Source: an uncultured Bacteroidota bacterium (GTDB taxonomy: Bacteria; Bacteroidota; Bacteroidia; Bacteroidales; UBA12481). Taken from it: a DNA stretch of 53,080 nt. The notes under the pieces were generated by a model that made no database searches, had not been told where the DNA came from, and saw nothing but the letters and a program-made list of their open reading frames with translations. This document shows, one piece after another, positions 37,491 through 47,425 of this stretch; the stretch's first letter is position 1; the number at the start of each line of letters is the position of its first letter. The stretch lies in the NCBI GenBank assembly GCA_903919065.1, contig CAIXHD010000270.1, positions 1 to 53,080 of the forward strand, given 5' to 3'. Position numbers and translations under genes: made by a program.

Positions 37491-40400
37491 ATGAAGAACA
37501 AAGAGCTATTTACGTTGAATCCTGAGGAGGTTAACCTTAAGAATGAAGGGGTTGCAAAGATCAGAAACATCAACGAGAAGGATGACCTAGCCATTGCCGA
37601 ATATGAATTAAGGACTTTTGTTTGTGATGGGGAATACTTTGAAGGGTTGAAAAAGATGCTCGATGTATACCTGAGTAATTATAATAGCCCCGTTCAACCA
37701 ACTTTTTGGGTTAGCGGGTTTTACGGAAGCGGAAAATCTCATTTGGTTAAAATGGCAGGGTATCTTTGGGAAGATTTTAAATTTCCAAACGGTAGTACCG
37801 CTAGGAATATCAAACCATTGCCCCAAGAGATTCAGGACTTATTTATTGAGATTGACCGTAAGCAAAATATCCAAGGAAAATTATCCATTGCAGGCACATT
37901 GAGGGATTTCCCATCAAAAGATATCCGGTATTCATTCATTCAATTGCTTTTAAATACGCTTGGGCTTCCATCGCAATACCATCATTTCAAATTTATGTAT
38001 TGGGCCAAAAAGGAAGGAATTTATGATGGATTAAAAGCTTTGGTTGAAGCCAAAGGCAGAAAATTGGACAAAGAAATTGAAAATCTTTTTTTGTCTGATA
38101 CTTTAGCGAAGTCGATCCTGGAATTAAAGCCTGAATTAGCTGAGAATGCTGCCAAACTGCTTGATCAGATTGGTGCGCAGTTTCCGAGAGTTGAGATTAT
38201 TGGCAGGGAAGAATTTGTTAAAACAATCAAAGAAGAGATTCTACCTCTTATTTACGGAGACAAAATCCCCTGTACCATTATTATTTTGGATGAGGTCCAG
38301 CAGTTCATCGGCCAGGATCCATATCTTGCTGAAAATGTACAATTCCTTGCAGAAGACCTTAGTTCAAGGTTTGATGGCAAATTTCTATTGGTGGGTACGG
38401 GCCAAAATGCATTAACAGATACACCCATTCTGCAAAAAATGATGGCCCGGTTCAGGGTTTCGATACAACTTACCAATAACGACATTCAAACCGTAATCCG
38501 GAAAACTATCCTTCAGAAGAAAGCATCAGCGCTTGCGCCCTTGAACACCAAAATGGAGGCTTCCTCTGGCGAAATAGCTCGTAACCTCCAATGTACTGTT
38601 TTTGGATACCGGACCGATGATAAAGACACACTTGTCGCGGATTATCCATTGCTCCCATCTACCCGGAAATTCTGGTATAAAGTATTGCAAGTGGTTGACG
38701 TGGCAGGAACCTCGGGTCAGCTACGTAACCAATTACGTTTAATTGATGACAGTTTAAAAACTCTCGCTGAAAAAGAAGTAGGCTATGTAGTACCTGCAGA
38801 CTTTATTTTCACACAAACTCGTTCAGACCTTATCCAGGCTGGGCTATTGTTAAACGACACAAGCAATCTCATTCAGGGAAAGAAATCTAAAGGTGGGGAT
38901 TCGGAAATAGAAGGTAGAATTCTCAGCGCAGTTTTTTTATTGGATCAAATCACTTCAAATATTACAGACACTGGATTGAAATCCAATGAAAACACCATTG
39001 CTGATCTGCTGATTGACAATTTGAATGTAAACTCTGATGCATTCCGTACCAAGATCAAAGAGCTGATTAAAAAGTTGGTCGATGAAAAATATCTCATGCC
39101 TATTACCGATCAGTACAAGTTACAAACGAAAATTGGGGCTGAATGGGAACAGGAATTCACCAAGCAATACATCAAGCTTAACAACTCAGGTGATGACCAG
39201 ATTCAAAGCCTGAGAAGGGAAAAGATGGTTGCCCACTTTAAGGATAAAACAAGAGCCATCAGCGTTTCGCAAGGCACTTCCCGGATGGTGCGTGAATTCG
39301 AACTTTGGGATAAAAATACCATACCCAACACTGAGCATAAATTGAACCTATGGATTCGTGACGGATGGTTTGAAAATGAAACTTCCGTTGAAAATGAAAT
39401 CCGTGCTGCCGGCAATAATGCTCCATTGGCATACGCCTTTGTCAAGAAATTAAGAGCCCCTGAATTAAGAACAGAAATAATCAAGTTCTTAGCTACCGGA
39501 TTAGCTATAAACGCGATGGGCCTACCTTCAACCCCTGAGGGTGAGCAAGCTAAAAAAAGCATGGAAACCCGCCAGTCACAGGCAAAAACTGCGATTCAAG
39601 AATTAGTGGAGAAGATCTGCGATGAAACCAAAGTATACCTTGCTGGTGGCACACTAATTCAATCTGGCACCTTGAAAGAGAAGATCCAGGAAGCGCTCAA
39701 TAGTATTGCGGATCGCCAATTCCCAGAATTTAAGAGCAAAGCAGACTTCTTAAACTGGGGACAGGCATTGACCAAAGCTCTGGCTGGCAATCCGGATGCA
39801 TTGAATTCCATCAATTATGTTGGAGACGATGAAAAGCACCCTTTATCGGTCGAGATATTGAGGTTTCTGGGCAACGGCACTAAACCTGGCAGAGACATCC
39901 GAAACCATTTTATGAAAGCACCCTATGGATGGAGCCAGGATGCTATTGATACGATTTTATTGGTTTTGAAAAATTCGGCTTGGATTTCGACCTCTGAAAC
40001 AAATCTGATTGTTGCTAAAATTAATCAGGCTTCCTTTAAAAAAGAAGTCCATATTCTTACCGCAAGGGATAAAATGGACATTCGAATTCTATTTCAAAAT
40101 GCCGGGATTGCTTGTCCCCCGAATCATGAAATATTTCCATATTCAAACGAATACCTTGAAAAGTTAAAAGCCCTTGCAAACCAAGTAAGCGGAGATGCAC
40201 CACGGCCAGAACCTATCAACATAGATTTCATTAAAGAAATTGAAAACAAAGAAGGCAATGAACGTTTGCTGGAAATACTCCAACAAAAGATTGACTTGCA
40301 GGCCAGATTTACTGATTGGAGTTCAAAAGCGAAATTGGTAACAAAAAGAGAGCCGTCATGGGTTTTACTGTTGGATCTGACGAACCATGCTCCGGACGAA

Positions 40401-40925
40401 CCTGAACTGGATTCACTTAAAACAGAAATCAAGGCCATCAGGGATAATCGACTCCTGCTCCAGGAGCCTGATCCTATTCAGACTATTTTAAATGCGATTA
40501 CAGAAAAATTGGTGAGCATCCTGAACACAAGAAAAGGTCAATTCAATGCATTATATGATCTTAAAATGGTTGACTTACAGGCTAATGAGTATTTCAAGAA
40601 TTTAACACCCGAGCAAAAGCACAGCATTCTGGTGAAACATCAAATTTTGGTAAAGCCGGAAGTTAAGGTATTGGATGCACATGCACTGCTCAATCAGCTA
40701 CAAAAAGCATCGTTATATATCTGGGATACCAAAATAGCGGCATTACCCGGACAGTTTCAGTCAGCATTGGAAGATGCCATTGCGGTGTCTGCACCTCAGG
40801 CAAAGACATACAGCCTTCCCCGCAAAACCATTACCAACCAGACTGACATTGATTCTTACCTGATAGCATTGAAAACCGATTTGGAAAATTTATTGCATGA
40901 ATCAAGCTCAATCATTTTAAAGTAA
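37491..40925 (+). CDS. brxC: BREX ATPase BrxC
   Basis: ELFTLNPEEVNLKNEGVAKI; Walker A SGFYGSGKSHLVKMAGYLW; Walker B CTIIILDEVQQFIGQD. Confidence 0.94.
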   Translation: MKNKELFTLNPEEVNLKNEGVAKIRNINEKDDLAIAEYELRTFVCDGEYFEGLKKMLDVYLSNYNSPVQPTFWVSGFYGSGKSHLVKMAGYLWEDFKFPNGSTARNIKPLPQEIQDLFIEIDRKQNIQGKLSIAGTLRDFPSKDIRYSFIQLLLNTLGLPSQYHHFKFMYWAKKEGIYDGLKALVEAKGRKLDKEIENLFLSDTLAKSILELKPELAENAAKLLDQIGAQFPRVEIIGREEFVKTIKEEILPLIYGDKIPCTIIILDEVQQFIGQDPYLAENVQFLAEDLSSRFDGKFLLVGTGQNALTDTPILQKMMARFRVSIQLTNNDIQTVIRKTILQKKASALAPLNTKMEASSGEIARNLQCTVFGYRTDDKDTLVADYPLLPSTRKFWYKVLQVVDVAGTSGQLRNQLRLIDDSLKTLAEKEVGYVVPADFIFTQTRSDLIQAGLLLNDTSNLIQGKKSKGGDSEIEGRILSAVFLLDQITSNITDTGLKSNENTIADLLIDNLNVNSDAFRTKIKELIKKLVDEKYLMPITDQYKLQTKIGAEWEQEFTKQYIKLNNSGDDQIQSLRREKMVAHFKDKTRAISVSQGTSRMVREFELWDKNTIPNTEHKLNLWIRDGWFENETSVENEIRAAGNNAPLAYAFVKKLRAPELRTEIIKFLATGLAINAMGLPSTPEGEQAKKSMETRQSQAKTAIQELVEKICDETKVYLAGGTLIQSGTLKEKIQEALNSIADRQFPEFKSKADFLNWGQALTKALAGNPDALNSINYVGDDEKHPLSVEILRFLGNGTKPGRDIRNHFMKAPYGWSQDAIDTILLVLKNSAWISTSETNLIVAKINQASFKKEVHILTARDKMDIRILFQNAGIACPPNHEIFPYSNEYLEKLKALANQVSGDAPRPEPINIDFIKEIENKEGNERLLEILQQKIDLQARFTDWSSKAKLVTKREPSWVLLLDLTNHAPDEPELDSLKTEIKAIRDNRLLLQEPDPIQTILNAITEKLVSILNTRKGQFNALYDLKMVDLQANEYFKNLTPEQKHSILVKHQILVKPEVKVLDAHALLNQLQKASLYIWDTKIAALPGQFQSALEDAIAVSAPQAKTYSLPRKTITNQTDIDSYLIALKTDLENLLHESSSIILK

Positions 40926-43900
40926 TGGCAGTCCTCACATCACAACAACGGAGCACTTTAGAAGCAGCAGTAAAGCAAGCTCGAAAGGTTGCTGAAACGG
41001 GAGCATTCAATGCTTTACATAGCCTTGCTATCGATAACCCTGAACCTTTTGCACACTTGGGCCCAGACCAAAAGGCTCTTCGTAACAGCCTTCGCAGCAA
41101 AGCTCGATTATTGGGAGATGAATTGCAAGCAAACGGTGCTCAAAAAATCGATCATCTTTCCTATGAGCTGGCTTACGAAACCTGGCATATGATGCTTTTT
41201 GCAAAATTTCTGGAATCAAATGGCCTGTTAATGCACCCCGACGGAGTTGCAGTGACGATGGCAGATTGCGAAGAGCTGGGCAAGGATGAGGGCTTCGTGG
41301 ACAAATGGGATACGGCCGCCAACTATGCTTCTAAAATGCTGCCCGTCATTTTTAGAACAGACGACCCTCTAATGAAGGTATTATTTGCAACGGATGAAAG
41401 AATAAAACTTGAAGAAATTATTGACGGATTAGAAAATCAAATATTTACGGCTGATGATTCTCTTGGGTGGGTATATCAGTTTTGGCAAAGCGAAGCCAAG
41501 GCTACCATAAATGCCAGTGGTGATAAAATTGACGGAGCAAAACTACCGGCTGTTACTCAGTTATTCACCGAGCCTTATATGGTTCATTTTCTTATTGATA
41601 ATACACTTGGTGCCTGGTGGGTTAGCCGAAATCCGGGTATTAAACCACCAGTTAAATTCGAGTATATAAGATTGTTGGACAATGGCACACCTGCTGCAGG
41701 AAAGTTTGATGGCTGGCCTGACAAAACAAGCGAAGTTACTTCGCTTGACCCCTGCATGGGCTCCGGGCATTTTGTGGCATCACTATTTCCGGTATTTGCA
41801 TCCCTTCGCATGCACGAAGAAGGATTAACGAAGGAGGATGCCACCGATAAGGTAATTTCCGAAAATTTGCATGGTCTAGAATTAGATTCCAGATGCACCC
41901 AGATTGCCGCTTTTAACCTCGCATTAACCGCCTGGAAATTCTGTGGACACTTCAAAGAGTTGCCAGAGATGAATCTAGCATGCAGCGGTATTGCTCCAAA
42001 AGGTAAGGTTGAAGATTGGCTGAAGCTGGTAGGGAAGGTGGATCGGATCGAAGATAAGGTCCGGATGGAAAATGGAATACGCATGTTGTACGACCATTTC
42101 CAATTAGCACCTGAATTGGGCAGTCTGTTAGATCCTTCTACGATAATATCTGATGCATTTACAGCCAGCTTTGAGCAATTGCAACCTGTATTAAAAAAGG
42201 CTTTGGAAAACGAAGCAGATCAAGACATTTTGGAACGCGGTGTAATGGCAGCGGGCATCGCGAAAGCCGGACTTCTTCTGGCAAAAAAATACACTTTACA
42301 GATTACCAATGTACCGTATCTAAGTCGAGGTAAACAAGATAAAATCTTGGCAGATTATTGCGAGAACAACTATCCGGAAGCTAAAGGTGACCTCGCAAAT
42401 GTTTTTCTTGAGAAAATGCTCAAATCTAACCAACTGGGAGGTATTTCCTGTAGTGTAATTCCTCAAAACTGGTTGTTTCTGAATGCTTATAAAAAATTTC
42501 GCGAAAAACTCTTGAAAAACGAAACCTGGAATATTGTGGCACGACTTGGTGTAAAAAGCTTTCAAACACCAATGTGGGATTTTAATGTGATGCTTATTTC
42601 ATTAGCCCATCAAAAGCCTTTTAAAGAACACACATTCTTTGGCCTAGATGTCTCGAAAGCAAATAATGCAGCTGGCAAAGAAGATGCCCTGAAAAGAATC
42701 GAATTGAAACCTATGAATCAGACTGAGCAGCTGAAGAATCCAGATGCTAGGATCGTTTTGGAACATTCACATTCCAGCGAATTATTGTCCAAGTTCGCTG
42801 TGGCAATAAATGGAATGCATGGAGGTGATTCATATAATTTTAGATTCCATTTTTGGGAAATAAGTGATTTTAAAAAATGGCACTTCTTTCACGGAACTAG
42901 TAAAGAGACGAAATATTTTTCTGGAATGCAGAATGTCTTTTATTGGCCAGAAAACGGTGAAATTCATCGAAATAATCCGGCGGCTTTTGTTAAGGGAGAA
43001 AAAATATGGAAAAAAAAAGGAATCGTAATTAGCCTAATGCAGCAACTTCCAGCCACATTCTACCTTGGAAATAAGTTTGATATAAGTTGTTCACCAATTG
43101 TACCATTTAATCAAGAGCACGTAAAAGCTATCTGGTGCTATTGTGCTTCCCCAATGTATAATGAAGAAGTCAGAAAAATCGACCAAAAATTAAATGTCAC
43201 AAATGCCACTTTGGTCAAAGTTCCATTCGACCTTGAATACTGGCAAAAAGTAGCTGCTGAAAAATATCCCAACGGTCTGCCCAAACCGTACAGTGATGAC
43301 CTAACTCAATGGTTGTTTCATGGACATCCAATTAAGGCAGAAAATCCATTACAGGTTGCTTTAGCCAGAATGCTTGGTTATCGCTGGCCAGCAGAGAGCG
43401 ATACCGAAATGGAATTAGCTGAGGAAGCAAAAGCGCTAATCGATGCCATAAAAACCTTTGACCATTTATCGGATGAGGATGGCATTATCTGTATTCCTTC
43501 AGTAAATGCCGAAGCAGCCGGTGCAGATAGATTGCGCGAATACTTGCAGGAAGTTTTTGCCGGAGAATGGAACAACCAAACCATTACGCAACTGTTGGCC
43601 ATAGAAGGTGCATCTTCGTCTAATTTGGAAGATTGGCTGCGCAAAGAGTTTTTTATCCAACAGTGTAAAGTATTTCAAAATAGGCCTTTCATCTGGCATA
43701 TATGGGATGGCCGCAATGATGGTTTCTCCGCTTTGGTTAATTACCATAAGCTGGATAAAGAGAATTTATCCAAATTGATCTATACATACTTGGGTGATTG
43801 GGTACGGATGTGCCAAGCCAAGAAGAAAGCCGGGGAAAGTGGGGCCGAAGGTTTGCTGAGCGCTGGGCTTAAACTTAAAGAGAAGCTGGAAGCCATATTG

Positions 43901-44164
43901 TTAGGCGAAGATCCCTACGACATTTTTGTACGTTGGAAGCCTTTGGAAAAGCAACCCCTCGGTTGGGATCCAGATCTTAACGATGGTGTGCGTCAAAATA
44001 TTCGTCCGTTTGTTGAAGCTGGTGTTTTACGTTCCAAATTCAATATCAAATGGGGAGTGGATCGTGGCAAGAACCCTCGTGGCAGTTATTGGGGCGAAGT
44101 GCGGGATAATGATAAACACTTGAGTTTGGAAGAAAAACGAAAAGCGCAGAAACATACAAAGTAG
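40925..44164 (+). CDS. pglX: BREX adenine-specific DNA methyltransferase PglX (copy 1)
   Basis: SAM motif SLDPCMGSGHFVASLF; ITNVPYLS catalytic-like motif; in BREX order. Confidence 0.94.
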   Translation: MAVLTSQQRSTLEAAVKQARKVAETGAFNALHSLAIDNPEPFAHLGPDQKALRNSLRSKARLLGDELQANGAQKIDHLSYELAYETWHMMLFAKFLESNGLLMHPDGVAVTMADCEELGKDEGFVDKWDTAANYASKMLPVIFRTDDPLMKVLFATDERIKLEEIIDGLENQIFTADDSLGWVYQFWQSEAKATINASGDKIDGAKLPAVTQLFTEPYMVHFLIDNTLGAWWVSRNPGIKPPVKFEYIRLLDNGTPAAGKFDGWPDKTSEVTSLDPCMGSGHFVASLFPVFASLRMHEEGLTKEDATDKVISENLHGLELDSRCTQIAAFNLALTAWKFCGHFKELPEMNLACSGIAPKGKVEDWLKLVGKVDRIEDKVRMENGIRMLYDHFQLAPELGSLLDPSTIISDAFTASFEQLQPVLKKALENEADQDILERGVMAAGIAKAGLLLAKKYTLQITNVPYLSRGKQDKILADYCENNYPEAKGDLANVFLEKMLKSNQLGGISCSVIPQNWLFLNAYKKFREKLLKNETWNIVARLGVKSFQTPMWDFNVMLISLAHQKPFKEHTFFGLDVSKANNAAGKEDALKRIELKPMNQTEQLKNPDARIVLEHSHSSELLSKFAVAINGMHGGDSYNFRFHFWEISDFKKWHFFHGTSKETKYFSGMQNVFYWPENGEIHRNNPAAFVKGEKIWKKKGIVISLMQQLPATFYLGNKFDISCSPIVPFNQEHVKAIWCYCASPMYNEEVRKIDQKLNVTNATLVKVPFDLEYWQKVAAEKYPNGLPKPYSDDLTQWLFHGHPIKAENPLQVALARMLGYRWPAESDTEMELAEEAKALIDAIKTFDHLSDEDGIICIPSVNAEAAGADRLREYLQEVFAGEWNNQTITQLLAIEGASSSNLEDWLRKEFFIQQCKVFQNRPFIWHIWDGRNDGFSALVNYHKLDKENLSKLIYTYLGDWVRMCQAKKKAGESGAEGLLSAGLKLKEKLEAILLGEDPYDIFVRWKPLEKQPLGWDPDLNDGVRQNIRPFVEAGVLRSKFNIKWGVDRGKNPRGSYWGEVRDNDKHLSLEEKRKAQKHTK

Positions 44165-44169
44165 CAATA

Positions 44170-47100
44170 ATGGCAGTCCTTACAACCCAACAACGGAGCA
44201 CCTTAGAATCAGCCGTTAAGCGAGCCAGGAAGATAGCTCAAACAGGAGCTTTCAATGCCTTGCATAACTTGGCTATTGATAATACAGAACCTTTTGCCCA
44301 CATGAGTTCTGAGCAAAGAGCACTCCGTAATAACCTACGAAGCAAAGCGCGATTATTAGGAGATGAATTATTAGCCAACGGAACTCAAATAATTGACAAC
44401 CTTACCTATGAACTAGGTTACGAAACCTGGCATAAAATGCTCTTTGCAAAATTTCTGGAATCCAATGGTCTACTCATACACCCCGATGGTGTGGCTGTGA
44501 CAATTGCAGATTGCGAGGAGTTAGGGAAGGATGAGGGTTTCATCGACAAATGGGATACGGCCGCCAACTATGCTTCTAAAATGTTACCAGCCATTTTTAG
44601 AACAGATGATCCATTGATGCAGGTACTCTTTGCCACCGAGGAAAGAATTAAACTGGAAGAAATTATTGACGGATTAGAAAACCAAATATTTATTGCCGAT
44701 GATTCCATTGGCTGGGTATATCAATTTTGGCAAAGCGAAGCCAAAGCTGCCATCAATGCCAGTGGTGATAAAATTGACGGTGCAAAATTGCCAGCTGTTA
44801 CTCAATTGTTCACCGAGCCATATATGGTTCATTTTCTCATTGACAATACTTTGGGTGCCTGGTGGGTAAGTCGAAATCCGACTGTTAAGCCACCCGTTAT
44901 ATTCGAGTATTTAAGATTGTTGGACGATGGTACACCTGCTGCAGGAAAGTTTGATGGCTGGCCGGACAAAACTAGCGAAGTTACTTCCCTTGACCCTTGT
45001 ATGGGCTCCGGGCATTTTGTGGCATCGCTTTTTACCGTATTTGCATCTCTTCGCATGCACGAAGAAGATTTAACAAAGGATGAAGCCACCGATAAAGTAA
45101 TTGTCGAAAATCTGCATGGCCTTGAATTGGATGCCCGATGCACTCAAATTGCAGCCTTCAACCTAGCCCTAACAGCTTGGAAGTTTTGCGGCTATTACAA
45201 AGAACTTCCGGAAATGAATCTGGCATGCAGCGGCATTGCACCAAAAGGGAAGGTGGAAGATTGGGTGAAGTTGGTTGGTAAGGTGGAAAGAGTTGAAGAT
45301 AAAGCCCGGATGGAAAATGGAATGCGAATGTTATATGATCATTTTCAATTAGCACCTGAATTGGGCAGTCTGTTAGACCCTTCTGCGATAAAATCCGATG
45401 CATTTACGGCCAATTTTGAACAACTGAAGCCAGTTTTGACAAAAGCATTCGATAGCGAAGCCGACAAGGACCTGATAGAAAGGGGGGTAATCGCTGCCGG
45501 GATAGCTAAAGCCGGTGAACTACTTTGTCGGAGATATACTTTGCTCATCACCAATGTCCCATATTTAGGAAAGGGGAAGATGGACACTTTTCTATCTGCC
45601 TATGCTGAAAGCAATTACAAGGATTCAAAATCTGATTTAGCTACAATTTTTTTAGAAAGACTAAGTAAAATTGCATTGGATTCAGGTACAATTAGCACTG
45701 TAATTCCACAAAATTGGCTATATCTAAAAGCTTATAAAAATTTAAGGGAAATATTATTAAAATCAAACACTTGGGATTTTTTAGCACTTCTTGGCCCAGG
45801 AGCATTTAGCCAAATTTCAGGCGAAGTTGTTAAGGTCTTATTGTTCTCTATATCTAAGCTTAAACCCAAAATTAACCATAGATTCATAGGAATAGACGTT
45901 TCTTCATCAATAACTACTCATAATAAACATGATTCTCTTAATGTTTCAAACATGATTTTCTGTAATCAATTTGAACAATTAGGAAATCCGGATTCACGCA
46001 TTACTCTGGAAGTATTATCAAAGGAACCTCTTCTCTCATTGTCTGCGTATTCGTATCATGGACTTACAACAGGGGATAAACCAAGAATGAATTTGCTATT
46101 TTGGGAATTAGACATAATAAATAAAGAAGTTTGGGTTTTCTATCAAGGTACTGTTAAATCGAACATCTTCCATGGTGGAGCTAATTCATTATTAAGATGG
46201 GAGAATGGTGAAGGTTGCATAAACGAATTAATTGGAGCTCGAAAGGATGGAACAGGTGCTTGGGGTAAATCTGGAGTCTTAATCAGTCAAATGGGATCCT
46301 TAAATGCAACTTTATATTTGGGGACTGCGTTTGATAATACCACAGCTTCAATAATACCGAATGATAAAGATGAATTAGCTGCAATTTGGTGTTATTGCTC
46401 ATCTGAGAAATTCGTTTCTGATGTACGTAAAATTGACAAAAGTTTATATGTCACTTGCGCTACTTTAGTTAAAGTGCCTTTCGATGATGATTATTGGAGA
46501 AAAGTTGCAGCCTCAAGGTTCCCCAATGGCCTTCCAAAACCATATAACGACGACCCAACCCAATGGCTATTTCACGGCCATCTAATAAAAACAGATAATC
46601 CATTGCAGGTTGCTTTAGCCAGAGTCCTTGGTTATCAATGGCCAGCCGAAAGTGATGCTGAAATGGAATTGGCAGATGAAGCAAGAACATTGATCAAGAC
46701 CATAAAAGCCTTTGATCATTTATCAGATGAGGATGGAATTATCTGTATCCCTTCAGTAAATACCGAAGTAGCCGGTGCAGATAGATTGCGTTCCTACTTG
46801 CAAGAAGTTCTTACAACAGAATGGGATAATAAGACAATTACAAAATTGCTGGCCAAAGAAGGTGCATCATCATATAATTTAGAAGATTGGCTTCGCAAAG
46901 AATTTTTTATCCAGCACTGTAAAGTATTTCAAAACAGACCATTTATATGGCATATTTGGGATGGCCGCAATGATGGCTTCTCCGCTTTGGTCAACTATCA
47001 TAAGCTAACTAAGGACAATCTTTCGAAACTCATCTATACATACCTAGGAGATTGGATTCGAATGTGTGAATCAAAGAAAAAAGCAGAAGAAAGTGGAGCC

Positions 47101-47424
47101 GATGGATTGTATAGTGCGGCCATCAATCTCAAAGAAAATCTGGAAGCCATCCTTTTCGGCGAAGCTCCCTACGATATATTTGTAAGGTGGAAGCCTCTTC
47201 AAGAGCAGCCAATCGGTTGGGATCCTGACCTTAACGATGGTGTGCGTCTAAATATTCGTCCATTTATCGAGGCGGGAGTATTGCGATCTAAATTCAACAT
47301 TAAATGGGGTGTCGATCGTGGCAAGAACCCTCCCGGCAGTTATTGGGGCGAAGTGCGGGATAATGATAAACACTTGAGTTTGGAAGAAAAACGAAAAGCA
47401 CAAGCAAATAAAGGAGATAGCTGA
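44170..47424 (+). CDS. pglX: BREX adenine-specific DNA methyltransferase PglX (copy 2)
   Basis: SLDPCMGSGHFVASLF; ITNVPYLG; near-identical N- and C-terminal regions to copy 1, divergent centre. Confidence 0.94.
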   Translation: MAVLTTQQRSTLESAVKRARKIAQTGAFNALHNLAIDNTEPFAHMSSEQRALRNNLRSKARLLGDELLANGTQIIDNLTYELGYETWHKMLFAKFLESNGLLIHPDGVAVTIADCEELGKDEGFIDKWDTAANYASKMLPAIFRTDDPLMQVLFATEERIKLEEIIDGLENQIFIADDSIGWVYQFWQSEAKAAINASGDKIDGAKLPAVTQLFTEPYMVHFLIDNTLGAWWVSRNPTVKPPVIFEYLRLLDDGTPAAGKFDGWPDKTSEVTSLDPCMGSGHFVASLFTVFASLRMHEEDLTKDEATDKVIVENLHGLELDARCTQIAAFNLALTAWKFCGYYKELPEMNLACSGIAPKGKVEDWVKLVGKVERVEDKARMENGMRMLYDHFQLAPELGSLLDPSAIKSDAFTANFEQLKPVLTKAFDSEADKDLIERGVIAAGIAKAGELLCRRYTLLITNVPYLGKGKMDTFLSAYAESNYKDSKSDLATIFLERLSKIALDSGTISTVIPQNWLYLKAYKNLREILLKSNTWDFLALLGPGAFSQISGEVVKVLLFSISKLKPKINHRFIGIDVSSSITTHNKHDSLNVSNMIFCNQFEQLGNPDSRITLEVLSKEPLLSLSAYSYHGLTTGDKPRMNLLFWELDIINKEVWVFYQGTVKSNIFHGGANSLLRWENGEGCINELIGARKDGTGAWGKSGVLISQMGSLNATLYLGTAFDNTTASIIPNDKDELAAIWCYCSSEKFVSDVRKIDKSLYVTCATLVKVPFDDDYWRKVAASRFPNGLPKPYNDDPTQWLFHGHLIKTDNPLQVALARVLGYQWPAESDAEMELADEARTLIKTIKAFDHLSDEDGIICIPSVNTEVAGADRLRSYLQEVLTTEWDNKTITKLLAKEGASSYNLEDWLRKEFFIQHCKVFQNRPFIWHIWDGRNDGFSALVNYHKLTKDNLSKLIYTYLGDWIRMCESKKKAEESGADGLYSAAINLKENLEAILFGEAPYDIFVRWKPLQEQPIGWDPDLNDGVRLNIRPFIEAGVLRSKFNIKWGVDRGKNPPGSYWGEVRDNDKHLSLEEKRKAQANKGDS

Positions 47425-47425
47425 A

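Noticed and set aside
41584-42084. Minus ORFs antisense to pglX (also 44829-45143)
   Set aside because: Occur at equivalent positions in both pglX copies because of sequence similarity; shadow ORFs
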